Source: Acheta domesticus
Taxonomy: Eukaryota; Arthropoda; Insecta; Orthoptera; Gryllidae
NCBI GenBank assembly: GCA_031308135.1
Contig: JAHLJT010000631.1
Location: 262,774,925-262,838,924, forward strand
DNA length: 64,000 nucleotides
Reading direction: 5' to 3'
Shown: in pieces, positions 31,869-42,894 of the stretch
How positions within the stretch are numbered: position 1 is the stretch's first letter
How the letters are laid out: every line of letters begins with the position of its first letter
The notes under the pieces: model-generated
The model's input: only the letters and a program-made list of their open reading frames with translations
Told to the model about the DNA's origin: nothing
The model's database searches: none
Program-made: the position numbers and the translations under genes

Positions 31869-34800
31869 CTGTGAACAAAGATTTTCACTAGAGGAGTGTA
31901 CATTTTTACCGAAGTTTGAATGAATATCTGAAGGTGAAACAACATTTTCATAGCAGGAAAGAATTGCTTGCAAGGGTCAACAATGGTTCACAAATCGTTT
32001 ATCAAAATTAAGGAATTTCAGTCTTTTCTGCAATAGTGTTTTGTTAAAAAGATAGGAGAAAATACCTCATTTACTTAGTACTTTGTGACTCCTGTAACAT
32101 TTTTGACTCTCATAAATATTTGCCAGGCAGCACTATCAACACATTATGACCTATGTCATCTTGAAATTAAAACATACATCCACTAGCTCTCTCTAAACTT
32201 CTTCAAAACATCAAAGAGCAAAATATCAAAAACCATCCCTCTTATTGACAATCTTCTGTGATTTTAGTAAAATATTTATGATTTAGTATATTTTAATCAT
32301 TGCAGGAATGAAAATGCCTAACTAGTTTCTTTATCAGTGTATCAGTGTAAAATTATCAATGTGATTTATACTATATTGATAAGTTCCATCTTCTAACCAA
32401 TTTTTAGAAATAAAATGCTTAAAAGATGCCTGAATTCTATACAATAAATGTTTTGTTCTTATAGTTCCAAGCACATCAAATGTTGCCTGCACAATATCTA
32501 TGTCCACACTGGGGAAGTTATTGTTTTTTAAAGTGTTGTTTTACTCCAATTTTGCATAAATTCCCATTAAGAAATTATTGTTACTATTAGATGCATAGAA
32601 ATAGTGAATTGATGAATATTGTGATTGATAGTGAATTAATTTTATTAGAATTTACGGTAAGCAAATACTTGTACTGACCATTTCTGCTAGAAAGGTGTAA
32701 GAAGTAATTATTAAAATACTATTTGTTAGTGACTGGAACACACATTTAACTGGTACACAATGCCATAAGAAAATATCAAAACAAATTCCAGTATTTTCAT
32801 TTTCAATAATAAGCATCTTTTGGTATTAAGTTATGTCACATTACCTTCAATACTAGCCCTAACTGAAAAAACTTATGGAAAAAAAATAGTTACTATTCAG
32901 TAGGTAACCCTTACCAGTGTACTCCAGGGGAAGAATGGCACGATACAAGTGGCATTGTCTTGCCACTTGAGAGTTCCTGGTTACAGCAATTATAGGACAT
33001 CGAGGTCTATACTTCGCTATTAAATAAGCTGAACGACCAGATGTAGTCAAGGTTATAATTGCAGCAGCAAGACATTTACTTGATGCTTCCACAGCAGCAA
33101 TTGCAATAGCATGTGAAGCATCAATGGGAGCAAGTGCCTGCAAACAAAAGCAACATTTTCCTCAACAAAGCTGAAAGAGGCAAGCAGACTTCCAATGCTG
33201 TTATTACATACCTTGCTAGATATTTCTTGGAAAAGCTGTTTCTGCCATATTGCAGCTTCTGCTTCTTTACATATGTTGGCCATTGTACGAACACATTCCA
33301 AGGGATAGTCGCCCTTCGCAGTCTCTCCAGATAACATGACACAGTCTGCACCATCAAGAATAGCATTTGCTACATCTGATCCTTCTGCACGAGTAGGTCG
33401 AGGTTTCTTCACCATTGATTCTAACATCTGAGTGGCACATATGACTGGTTTTCCAACCTGCAAAATTTTTGAATTTTTTCATTTAAAAAAATGTAGACAA
33501 GAGGGAAAAAGGGGAATAAGGAAGAAATGAGAAAAAAATATGTTTTAATTTCATTCTACAGTACTGACCCTATTGCAACGAGAAATCATAGCTTTCTGAG
33601 CCAAGAATACTTTCTCAGGTGGAATTTCAATTCCTAGATCACCACGAGCCACCATAATACCATCAGCTTCCGCAATAATAGCGTCCAAGTTCTGCATTCC
33701 TTGATGATTTTCAATCTTTGCTATTATCAAAATTTTTTCTCCATCTTTGCCTAGAAAAAGCACAGAGCTGAATTATTAAACATTATTATTAAAAAGTGCT
33801 CCACGAAGTATAATTATACCACTATCATTGTACTTGCCCAAAATTGAACGTATTTCTTTAATAGCTTCAGCATCACGTATAAAAGAAGCAAAAATCATAT
33901 CCACTTGCATCCTCACACCAAAAAGGAGATCATCTTTATCTTTCTCTGAAACTGCAGGCAAGTCAACAGGCACTCCAGGCAGATTAACACCTTTGCGGCT
34001 GCCAAGCATTCCTCCATTCTCCACAGTACATACAAGATTGTTGGGACCTACAAATATCATTGCTCCATTGACACAAGAAAACCAGATGGGGTAGAGGGAA
34101 AAAAACCCAACTATTGTCTATCTTCATGCAAAATGGCTTTGGAAGTAAAACACAGGTACTTGCCTACTTGTTTTACAATCAGAGAAATTAGACCATCATC
34201 AACAAACACTCTGTTTCCAGGTTGCACTACTTTGGTGATGTTTTCATAGTCGACAAAAAGAATCTGAGAGGTTGAACGGTCAGCATATACTTTGTCTGTG
34301 GTAAGTTTGATAGTGTCACCTTTCTTCAGCTCTACCTCTGCTGAGCCCCCCTAGGAATGAATGATTTCATTCAAGTTATTAAACTCTTAAATTTGTAAAA
34401 ACACAATGGTGTAAAGCCACAATTTTGACTGAAAACAATAGCTTTCCCTCAAGAAAATTTGCACTGGAACATGTTGCATTCCACCAGGTATCAAGCCCTG
34501 CCTATAAATGTTGCAAGACAACTTCCTTTAAAAATTCATTACCCATTTCAAAACTTGGGTGTTTAAATAAATTACCTACACAAACTGATTATTCCAATGT
34601 TAAAATTATCTTCCATTGAAAATATAGGGAAATATAAACATGTTATCAGCCCCTTTCAGTGTACTTCACATAATACAATTTTATTTTCAATGGAACACAA
34701 AGCTTATTTTCCACAGTGACTTTGTTTACATCCATAAATGTTTACTTTGAACAAGATATAATACAAAACATGAAAATATAGAATAACAATGACATAAATT

Positions 34801-36588
34801 GAAATCAATGTCTATTCAAATTGATATTTCATTAAATCTGACTTTATTCTTAAGAATTCTCAATAAGTAAAAAAAAACATTTCCAAACATAGCAATATGT
34901 TTTTTGTGAAAAATCTCTAATAAAAATATCCTACCCCTTCAAGAAGACCAGTACGGATTTCAGGGCCTTTGGTATCCAAAGCAACAGCAATTGGTACGAC
35001 CATGCCAACTTTGGCACTGTGATCTTCCACAGCTTTGCGAATATTAATTATTGTTTCTTCATGGTATTCATGAGATCCATGAGAAAAATTCAGCCGAGCA
35101 ATATTCATCCCTGTCTCTATCATTTTCTCTAGCATCCCAACACTTCGAGAAGCAGGCCCTGAAATTTTAAATGTCTATTAAGACCAATTCTATGAATCAT
35201 ATTGTATCTGAAACTTACAAATTACAATATTACTTTGAAATGAAAACATCAGTTTATAACTTTTAACAATGTACACTTGATACAACTCACAAAACATTGT
35301 TAAGATGACAAGTAAATATAAAATAGATGCAATTGAAACAAAAAAACTACAATCATATCTTGAAATTCTGTTTCAGTTCATTTACATACCTATTGTGCAA
35401 ATAATACCAGAAAGTCTAACATAAGAGGCTTGAGAATCTATGTCAAGAGAACACATATGGTCAAGATGAGAAGCTGCATCTTGAAGCAATTTTTTGGCAC
35501 TACCTCCTTCCATCTGCAATATGATTCACATTTAAGAAAACATTATGGATGTCATTAAAAAAATATAATAGTAAGAAGCTCATTCATCACACCAATTATC
35601 TTTAGCATTTAATCATGTTCAATTCCTAGTGAAAGGTCTGTTGCACTGACTTCAAATTATGTAATTAGTAATGCTATCTGAATATTAAATTAACAGCAAA
35701 ATTTTATATCAGAAGTCAGGTGGTTTAGTGACATTTACTCTTCAAAAATAAAAATATTAACTCTTATAGTTTAAATAGCCCAAATAATTGGTACAACTGT
35801 CAAGAGTTCTTAATATTCAAATTCACAAATTTTCCTCAAGTTATCATAAATTGTACTCTGCTCATTTTTATGAACTCTTGTTTCAGCTAAAATTGACATT
35901 GACACAAAGTAATATTGGAGGCTGGGAGAAAGAACTGTACAAATAAGTAAAATGACTAAGAATTACAATCTGATTGAAAATATGTTCTACTCAACAATTA
36001 AAGAGAATAGCAATAGAAGTTAAAATTTGCATTTCCATTACGTGATATATATAAATTTAGCTGATGTATAACATCATCAGCAAAAGAAAAAATAAATTGT
36101 GAATTTCTATAAAATGTCAAATAAAAAATACAAGATTATTTTTATAGCAAATGTCCACTCAATTCCTTAGCACCAAAATTGTTAAGAAAACATTTAAGAG
36201 ACAGAAATAGTTCTAACATCTGAAGAATTCTCATGCAATTTTTAATAAATTAAAATGTTACTAATCAATTGTTAATAATAACTATCTCCTGCCTTCTTGT
36301 ACTAATATTCAGTAAAAGTAATTTATTAGTTGGACAACTGTTGAACCAATAATGTACCTTTCAACACACAGTATACAGAAAAATGACTTCAAAGTATACA
36401 GTTCTTGGATTTGAAATTATAAAAACGCAAAACTTTATTTAAATTGAAAATGGGAAGTAAACAAGAAATGACCACCACAATACTTCTGCCAAATCAATAA
36501 AGCAATTGTTATCGCAAGCAAATATCCTCAAAATATTAATTACCTGCTCCTGTTCTACAGTTCTATCATATATTGTTGGTAACACCAT
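31690..36588 (-). CDS. PyK: Pyruvate kinase, nine coding exons, apparently intact
   Basis: Transfers phosphate from phosphoenolpyruvate to ADP, the last step of glycolysis, in the cytosol as a tetramer. Exons, 5' to 3' on the minus strand: 36588-36544, 35513-35390, 35158-34935, 34350-34164, 34047-33820, 33750-33569, 33457-33212, 33137-32915, 31868-31690. They total 1638 nt, 545 aa, with no frameshift. Visible family features: [14 protein letters not shown] (substrate Arg78, K+ site Asn80 and Ser82), [11 protein letters not shown] (Asp118, Arg125), the PS00110 signature [10 protein letters not shown] (catalytic Lys281, Mg ligand Glu283), ARGDLGIEI (Asp307), CATQMLESM (Thr339), and a C-terminal domain with SGRSAY and [12 protein letters not shown], the regulatory sugar-phosphate region in animal enzymes. 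Numbering is +5 then +11 relative to mammalian PKM. The start ATG at 36588 has AAAAATGG context and gives a normal insect-type N-terminus ahead of [11 protein letters not shown]. Confidence 0.96.
32915..33137 (-). CDS. PyK: Pyruvate kinase exon 8
   Basis: Phase 0 start after tttgcag. Encodes [40 protein letters not shown] and [10 protein letters not shown]. The TTSGRSA loop corresponds to the effector phosphate-binding loop of animal enzymes. Ends in phase 1 before gtaagg. Confidence 0.96.
33212..33457 (-). CDS. PyK: Pyruvate kinase exon 7
   Basis: 82 codons, phase 0 at both ends. Encodes [35 protein letters not shown] and [14 protein letters not shown], the most conserved stretch of the catalytic barrel. 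Donor gtatgt. Confidence 0.97.
33569..33750 (-). CDS. PyK: Pyruvate kinase exon 6 (active-site signature)
   Basis: Carries [17 protein letters not shown] (PROSITE PS00110; catalytic Lys) and [20 protein letters not shown], ending AMISRCNR before gtcagt. Confidence 0.97.
33820..34047 (-). CDS. PyK: Pyruvate kinase exon 5
   Basis: Encodes [40 protein letters not shown] and [20 protein letters not shown], the end of the B domain and return to the barrel. Enters after tttgtag, leaves in phase 1 before gtataa. Confidence 0.96.
34164..34350 (-). CDS. PyK: Pyruvate kinase exon 4, followed by a GC donor
   Basis: Encodes [18 protein letters not shown] and [20 protein letters not shown] then [11 protein letters not shown], the B domain that closes over the active site. 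The phase needed by exon 5 puts the exon end at 34164. The intron then begins GCAAGT, so this is a GC-AG intron of 116 bases. Confidence 0.94.
34935..35158 (-). CDS. PyK: Pyruvate kinase exon 3 (substrate-binding RLNFSHG and TKGPEIRTG)
   Basis: Encodes [36 protein letters not shown] and [20 protein letters not shown]. Acceptor tttcag; donor gtagga in phase 0. Confidence 0.97.
35390..35513 (-). CDS. PyK: Pyruvate kinase exon 2
   Basis: Encodes [20 protein letters not shown] then [20 protein letters not shown], the N-terminal domain ending in the first base of the Gly codon of ICTIGPAS. Acceptor attgcag. The exon opens with ATG, but the family normally has more residues upstream, so this is probably an internal Met. 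Confidence 0.95.
36544..36588 (-). CDS. PyK: Pyruvate kinase first coding exon (chosen start)
   Basis: ATG at 36588-36586 followed by [14 protein letters not shown] and a gtaatt donor in phase 0. The start is chosen for its AAAAATGG context and because it gives a total length close to the family norm. The frame stays open upstream to beyond 36669, which allows the longer isoform described for 37285-37320. Confidence 0.8.
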
Positions 36589-37284
36589 TTTTACTTGATT
36601 TTGTCCAAAGCTTCTCAAAACTCTAACTCTAGAATCTGCTGTAACTGATTTGAGGCACACCCTCTTTACCTGATACACACAATAAGTTCTTGAAATGCCC
36701 TTGTTTAACCTTTGCCAGAAACACCCCCTCACCAACAGATGGAACCACATTCAGTTGAGCACCCTCTGGGAGTATAAATGCCCATCTCACCTGATTCCCT
36801 GGTGAAGTTAAAAATAACTAGCAATGGATCTTTGCCAATGTGCTCAACATGATCAAACCACTACTTTATTTCAGTTCTTCATACAATAATTTTAATTCAG
36901 TTGACTTCGGGTGAAATTTTATTCAAAACCGCGACGTGCTTGTTCTTCTGAGACTTCTTCGAAATAGCACGCATGTAAGTACGAACTCTTTGTTGTGTTT
37001 TTTCTTAAAAAATACGTTTCCTACGTGTTATACGTTCTGGATTGGGTGCCATCCTGTGAACTATTCATATAATTCAATACGCAAATGATTTAGTCTTGGT
37101 TAGGGTGGCAATTCTTCTTATTGATCCAGGGGGATGTTTTACATCACCCGACGGAATTTCCACCCGCTACCTTAATTTTTATAGATATTATTTTTAATTT
37201 TCGAGAAATCGTACACCGTTCAAAATAGCACAAGAAGTACTATTGGAATCCTCACTGCTGCAACAACAAATACCCCAGATTTAC

Positions 37285-37320
37285 CTTTTTAGCCGCTTTT
37301 CCTCGACCGCCAGTAGCCAT
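37285..37320 (-). CDS. Candidate alternative first exon of pyruvate kinase (MATGGRGKAAKK)
   Basis: On the minus strand an ATG in ACAATGG context opens 12 codons (MATGGRGKAAKK) and is followed at once by a gtaaat donor. About 620 bases on, gtgtgtatcag at 36680-36670 provides an acceptor. Its exon, starting at 36669, is in phase 0 and in frame with the pyruvate kinase start. The junction would add 39 residues, mostly basic (then VKRVCLKSVTADSRVRVLRS and so on). It could equally be the first exon of another gene or chance. Confidence 0.3.
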
Positions 37321-39285
37321 TGTCGGTATTTCATTGAATTAAACAGGGACAACCGTCAAATCAACCAATGTACCACTCGAGACTCTACACTGTTAGTGTT
37401 AAGCTCTACTTTTACAGCCTTTGTGACTTTATTACAAATTCATGATTGTCATTTATCTGCATAACCTGGAGCTTGCAGGTGACAATGAAACAAAGCACAT
37501 TTTGAGTTTGGCGCCTCCTGGAGGACGGGTGTGCTCCATGAGGTCATGACATTTACGATTTCGATTAACACCCGCAATGTACAGGTGTAACATGAAAGTG
37601 TTAAGTTAGTCAACCACTATACTCTTCAAGCATAATATGAGATCTGGCAAGTTGACAAGTTTTCAAACACAAACAGAAGCATTGGCCGATTCGACGACGG
37701 CCGGTCTATTTTTAAAAACACTTGTTGCATCTGCTTATGTAATATTACTCGTTATCAGTCAACACAATATTAGTCCTATCATCCTCATTCCTTAGCCCAC
37801 AAAGTTAGCGAAAACAGCAAGAGCTTCATTTGATAATAACAAATTTATCTCTATTGTCCTTCTCTACACCATTACAAAAGAGCTAAATAAGAGTAATTTC
37901 TTTTGTCAAATATTTTCTTGCAGTTTCACGCTTTCATCAAAGGCCCATCAGTTGCTTCCGGCGCCCTATCATTGCCAAAAATAAATAATCTTACATAAAT
38001 TTAAATTGGCCATTACTTTTATAAAGCGTGAGTAATCGGCTTAATTAGGCGTACAGTATTTTGGGGCATTATTGTTGAAGGGAGATTAGGCTTTCAGATA
38101 TTCTCGTCATAGATTGGTAATTATAATAGAGTATTTATATTCTGATTTTGAAATGAATTAGTATGTAGCCCTATCAATTAAACATTCCAGCATAATGTTA
38201 AATTTTCAGAAGTTCCTTTACCACTAAACCGGCATAACAATTATTATTCAAGTGGCTTCCGAGAACGAACACGTTGGTAAGAATTGTAGCTCCCTTTCAT
38301 CAGTTTCATTTTGATTCTGGAAGACGAAAGTAAGTTCTGTACCACTTGAGACAAAATCAGTTGCCATTTCCAATATTGTCAGTTTCCTTCAATGTGGAAG
38401 TAATGCAAAGTGTGTGCGGAAAGTATGAAGACCAAGCACAGGGAAGCATCGTACAGTAAAATTCCTATGTCCGTCATACCTTTCTCCAAGTTGTTTCAGT
38501 TAGATCTGTGAAGTAACGGAAAACAAATCTCTGCAAACTTCGGACTCCAGCAGCTTGCGCGACAAGGGCGCGGAGGACACAGTGAGGTCGCGGCTACGCG
38601 CCGTGGGGCGGACGTAGGCGCGGCGAATTCGCGTGCACCGCTGCAATCAATAGGACGTCCAATACACGTGACGCTCACGTGCACGCGTACTTCTCAGTAG
38701 GCGTCAAAATCAGAACTTTAAAAATGCTTTCATTCTATTTACTAATAAAAAAAACAAATGCATAGTAGTACGTTGGATTTCCAGTTTGACTGGCGCGTTG
38801 AAGCTTCCGCCCCTTCCAGCTGATTGCAACGTTGCCGTACGGTGTACACGTCTCAGCTGTTCGGCTTTAAAACCATGCGCGAGCTCTCGGAACAGCTGGT
38901 GAGCGAGAGGGGGGACAGCCCTCTTTCGGCTGTAGGGCGGCCATACGGTAGTAAGAATGGAAAAGCTGGCCCTTACACATAATGGAGAGTGATACCGAAC
39001 ACATTATTTTTTTTTCAAAAAGGATAACTTCCCAGTAGAATACTTTATTCCTCCAGGAGATCCGAGCCTCGGAGGCAATTGTTAGACTACAATGTGTTAG
39101 CCATTCCATTTTTTAATACACCGCTTGAAAGTCCTCAATTATTGAGAATGCAAATACATTTCTTGCAACTGACAAAAATATGGATTATCAAATAGGTTTT
39201 AAATAGTTTCTAAAAGTATTATAAAAGTATAACAAATGCTCGAATGCAACAAACGAAGAAAGAAATATGAAATAATACACAAATT
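37321..39285. other. Upstream flank of pyruvate kinase with CpG-rich patch, no gene recognised
   Basis: Probably contains the pyruvate kinase promoter. 38540-38660 and 38770-38900 are CpG-rich against an AT-rich background. At 38874 on the plus strand, ATG plus seven codons (MRELSEQL) is followed by gtgagc, but the surrounding cagctgttc/gaacagctg is palindromic, so I do not call an exon. No TATA box stands out. Confidence 0.35.
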
Positions 39286-39598
39286 CTAACTTACTGCCTC
39301 GGAGCACCTCAAATTACGTTCACGAATCACAAGAAATTCAAAGCGGGCGACTTTTTGACGCCAAAATACACAAAAAATATTTGTATTTTCGAAAAATTCC
39401 ACAAGATCGAATTTAAAATCTGTTTTTGATGAACTCATTTCATAAAATAATGGTGACAATTGTTGTAGGAAGAGGCCGAAATTTTTTTTTTTCAACTTTC
39501 TAAAAAGCACGGATTTTCACGAACATGAGACCTGCACCACACACTTACGTCTATTTTAGGTCAAGATTTAATGCCAAATTTGGAGCAGTTTTAAAGAA
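39286..39598 (+). repeat. Fragment of the ~300-bp module family
   Basis: Contains the shared phrases ttttcgaaaaattcca, aaatctgtttttgatgaac, tgttgtaggaag, aacatgagacctgcaccac and atttggagcagtttt, also found at 42960-43140 and 43290-43420. It directly precedes the full copy at 39599. Confidence 0.7.
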
Positions 39599-41199
39599 AA
39601 CTAGTGGTGCTACAGAATGGCACAGACTTTCCCGTATTAGTTTTCTATTTTCCTGGGTCTTCGCTAGCTATTCGGAATTGCCACATACTCTTTCTTGCCA
39701 GCTACCATCTATCATCGCCAAAAGTACATTTTTTTGTCATTTTCTTAATTTTTCGGTTTCCTATTGGTAGAACAGAAACATTAATTTTAGAATATTAAAG
39801 AACACAAAAACCTAGCCGTAAATGGCAATTTCCTTTTAAAAATTATGTGTCGTTTAAGAGAAAATGGCGTTTTAGCACTACTAAAAATGCGAAATTTGAA
39901 GCTCATTTTCACAGAACATTTTTGAGTTTTCAAAATACTTTATTTGAAGTTATTTCAAGCACTTACACTCACAAATATAATCATCTTTACAAATTGCGGA
40001 TAATGTGCATATTAAAGATGTGAGAGATCTTTCAAAAAATTTACATTTATATAATTTTTGAAAAAAACAAAAAAAAACTCAAAATAAACTTCACGCTATA
40101 CTAATGAGTGTAATTAGCACTATCCGTTACAAAAGTTTCAAGAAAAAAATTGCAGCCATATACGAGAAAATAACGTTTGAGCATTTCTGAAAATGCCGAA
40201 ATTTGAGCTACTTTTCACAGAAAACGGTAGTGTTTTCGAGAAACTTTACTTGACATTATTTAAAGCATATATACTCGTAAAGATAATAATGTAAAAAAAT
40301 CGCCGATAATGTAAATATTAACGACGTGAGAGACAAGTAAAAAAATTTACATTTTTGTAATTTTTGAAAAAACCAACCGATAGACCAAAATGGCTTTTAT
40401 GTCATTGATAGAGTACATTTACCACTATCCCTACCAAAAGTTGAAAGAAAAAATTTGTAGCCGTTTTTGAGAAAATTTTGTTTTTGTATTTTTTTAAAAT
40501 TGCACATATTGCACGCAATATTGCACGAAAACTACCAAAATTGTGAAAAACATTTACATGACCTTTATTAAAGAACTCAATATGCAGAACAAATTTTATT
40601 TGAAGAAAAAATCTCTATCTTCAATTTTGTAGTTGGAGAAAGACGCCGAAAAAAATTCAAACTTTCACAATTTTCGAAAATTCAGAGCTGTACGTGAAAA
40701 TCGGACCTATGCCATGTTAAAAAGTGTATTTTCCTCTATTCATACAAGAAATTTAAAGAAAAAATTTGGAGCCGTTTTTGAGAAAATGTTGAAAATCCCC
40801 GGGGGGCTTCATATAAAGTAACCCCAAATTTTAAAGAATCTTTTTCAAAATCACAAAGCTTCGACTAGAATCAGATCGACTGGGGAATATCAATTTTGAA
40901 GAAAATCGACCGAACGGTTTAGGCGCTAGCGTTGACCACAGACGGACAGACGGACGGAATGCCGTCAATCGATTTTTAAGTATAAAGAAGCAACAAATCA
41001 TGGATTTTGACCACACCACGAGATAGAGGATTTTTTTTTTCTTAATTTAGCAACTGGTTTTATCCACTTATTTGTTTCCACGGCCCGGCAATTAATTTTT
41101 TTCCGCCGAAAATTGGCCATTTCTTCGCGCAGCATTACATAACTTTCCCTATACTACGTATATCACTCCGTGTATACGTACGTATACGGGAAAGTAAAA
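39599..41199 (+). mobile_element. Non-coding dispersed element with internal ~300-bp modules, full-looking copy
   Basis: Begins ctagtggtgctacagaatgg ... gactttcccgta and ends gtatacgggaaagt, so actttcccgta occurs near one end and inverted at the other. Inside, the phrase around gccgtttttgagaaaat recurs at about 39852, 40155, 40461 and 40771 (spacing 303, 306, 310). The right part has the conserved block ggtttaggcgctagcgttga followed by cggac repeats and ttgccgtcaatcgattttt... There is no ORF of any weight. A piggyBac element has landed five bases after its right end. Confidence 0.75.
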
Positions 41200-41208
41200 A
41201 TGGATTAA

Positions 41209-42886
41209 CCCTTTGAGGATCACAAGGATTCCGCTTGATGAAAATTTATAATCTTCAAATTAACAACTTTAGACGCCTTACAATATCGTTTAGGATGGTT
41301 TTTGACGTCATTGCTTCTACGATTTGTAAAATATGGTTTGGGACATATGTGTCCCTATGGACCATAAAGGATGATTTTTCAGGAAGAGAGAAAAAATAGT
41401 TAATTTTTAATGAAATTTGTTTTATTTTTAGTGGAAATAATTAAATAAAGATACATTCAAAAAATATGATCTTAAATGAAATTCAGAAAACATCATATAA
41501 TGAAATACTTCAAAAATGTTTTTGAATGGAATTCCAAAACATCACTTTGAATGAAAGTCCAAGAAGCAGTTACGATTTTGTGTGAAACACAAATGAACCC
41601 TGCAAATATTGCAAATGTTATTTGTTTTATTTTCTTTCTTTTTTATTGCACATTGAGCACATCTTCTTCTTTCTTCGATTTTTCAATCTGATGTTCTGGG
41701 GCAGGAGATGGGGTGGATTTTCTTTTCAGGGACACTGTTTGTGGTATTGATCTTGCTCTATTTGTATATTCGCCTATTAGACCTTTGGCTACGTACTGAC
41801 GGAATGTCATCGAGCTCAATTTTTGTTTCACTATTTTCAGATTAAAGTTGTAGAAAATTTCTAGAACTTTTTTGTTTTGAATTGTCCGCATTTGAAGTCC
41901 CCTCGCGACACGGAGAATCTAGTGCACTTACTTTTGGATGATCTGGTGCATCGGCATCCTCAATAATGATTTCATCTTCAATTTATGCATCATCCACATC
42001 CTCTTCCAGAAAAAGTTTGTCTTCATCCAAAATCAAATTATCTTCATCACCACTTTTTTCTGCCAATAAAACTGCATTATTTCATTCTCATTTATTTGAA
42101 AAAGTTTGCACTTTCTGTTTTCCATGTCCGCGATGGCTGTATCCAGTGGCGTATCTACGGTATGGCAGACATGGCACGTGCCATGGGCGCCACTCACAAG
42201 GGGCGATATTTACAGTATTACCCGTTGAAACAATAACAACAACCTTAATTTCAAGCATCCCCACAGGGGCGCAAATTCTGTGCTTGCCATGGGCGCCTTA
42301 ATACCTAGATACGCCTCTGGCTGTATCTAAGTAAATACTCACGTAAGAACTTGCTTGCAACTAGCAGAACTGAAAATCACAATCAGTCGCATCTGTGCAT
42401 GTCAGGTCTTGTTTGATCAAGATACGGTCGACGGAAAAATCTCAACACATTATTATACATTATTACTACAATCTCGTTCACATTATTGCATGTGTCTCAT
42501 TCTCAGTTATCCCTACGGTCCATAGGGACATATTTGTCCCTTCTCACAAAAGCGCTTATTTTATTAACATTTTCCCAAATTTTTCTACAAATCGGATACA
42601 TTTGTCATCTATGATATATATGAAACGCTAAAAAGAATTTCAGACAGATACAAATTAATATTTCGTTCAAAAATTTAATTGGTAAATGTGAAACAAACGA
42701 AAAGCAATACAAAAAATCACCAAAAGAACGAATTAAGAATAGGAAAGGGTTTTGTAACTCATTATTATTATTAAAATATATGGTGTAAAGATTAGCATGC
42801 AAAAAAGTAAAAGATGTTTGAACATTTACGAAGCCTATAATTAAGAAAATAAAATAAGGGACATATGTCCTCAGGTCGTCAAAGGG
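41209..42886 (-). mobile_element. Internally deleted piggyBac transposon with TTAA duplications
   Basis: The element is bounded by TTAA at 41205-41208 and 42887-42890. Terminal inverted repeats are CCCTTTGAGGATCAC on the left and CCCTTTGACGACCTG on the right (minus). Subterminal inverted repeats share ggtccatagggaca (about 41340-41366 and 42517-42540). Minus-strand coding remnants are an acidic N-terminal piece (DEDNLILDEDKLFLEED, near 41995-42050) and the C-terminal part (MTFRQYVAKGLIGEYTNRA). A cysteine-rich finger RRCAQC ... NICNICRVHLCF ... CFLDFH follows at 41548-41675. The catalytic DDD core between them is missing, so it is non-autonomous. A hAT MITE sits inside it. Confidence 0.9.
42144..42319. 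mobile_element. hAT MITE (176 bp) nested in the piggyBac element
   Basis: Ends CAGTGGCGTATCTACGG and, inverted, CAGAGGCGTATCTAGG. It is flanked on both sides by the perfect 8-bp target duplication GCTGTATC (42136-42143 and 42320-42327). No coding capacity. Confidence 0.95.
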
Positions 42887-42894
42887 TTAAAAAG

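Noticed and set aside
35390..35513. ATG at 35513 as the pyruvate kinase start
   Set aside because: It is the first codon of an exon directly after a good acceptor, and an upstream ATG exon in phase gives a length and N-terminus closer to the family.
36439..36750. 103-codon minus-strand ORF as a separate gene
   Set aside because: It is the pyruvate kinase first coding exon read through its intron and 5' sequence.
38874..38900. Plus-strand first exon MRELSEQL followed by gtgagc
   Set aside because: The sequence is part of a cagctgttc/gaacagctg palindrome and nothing downstream supports a gene.
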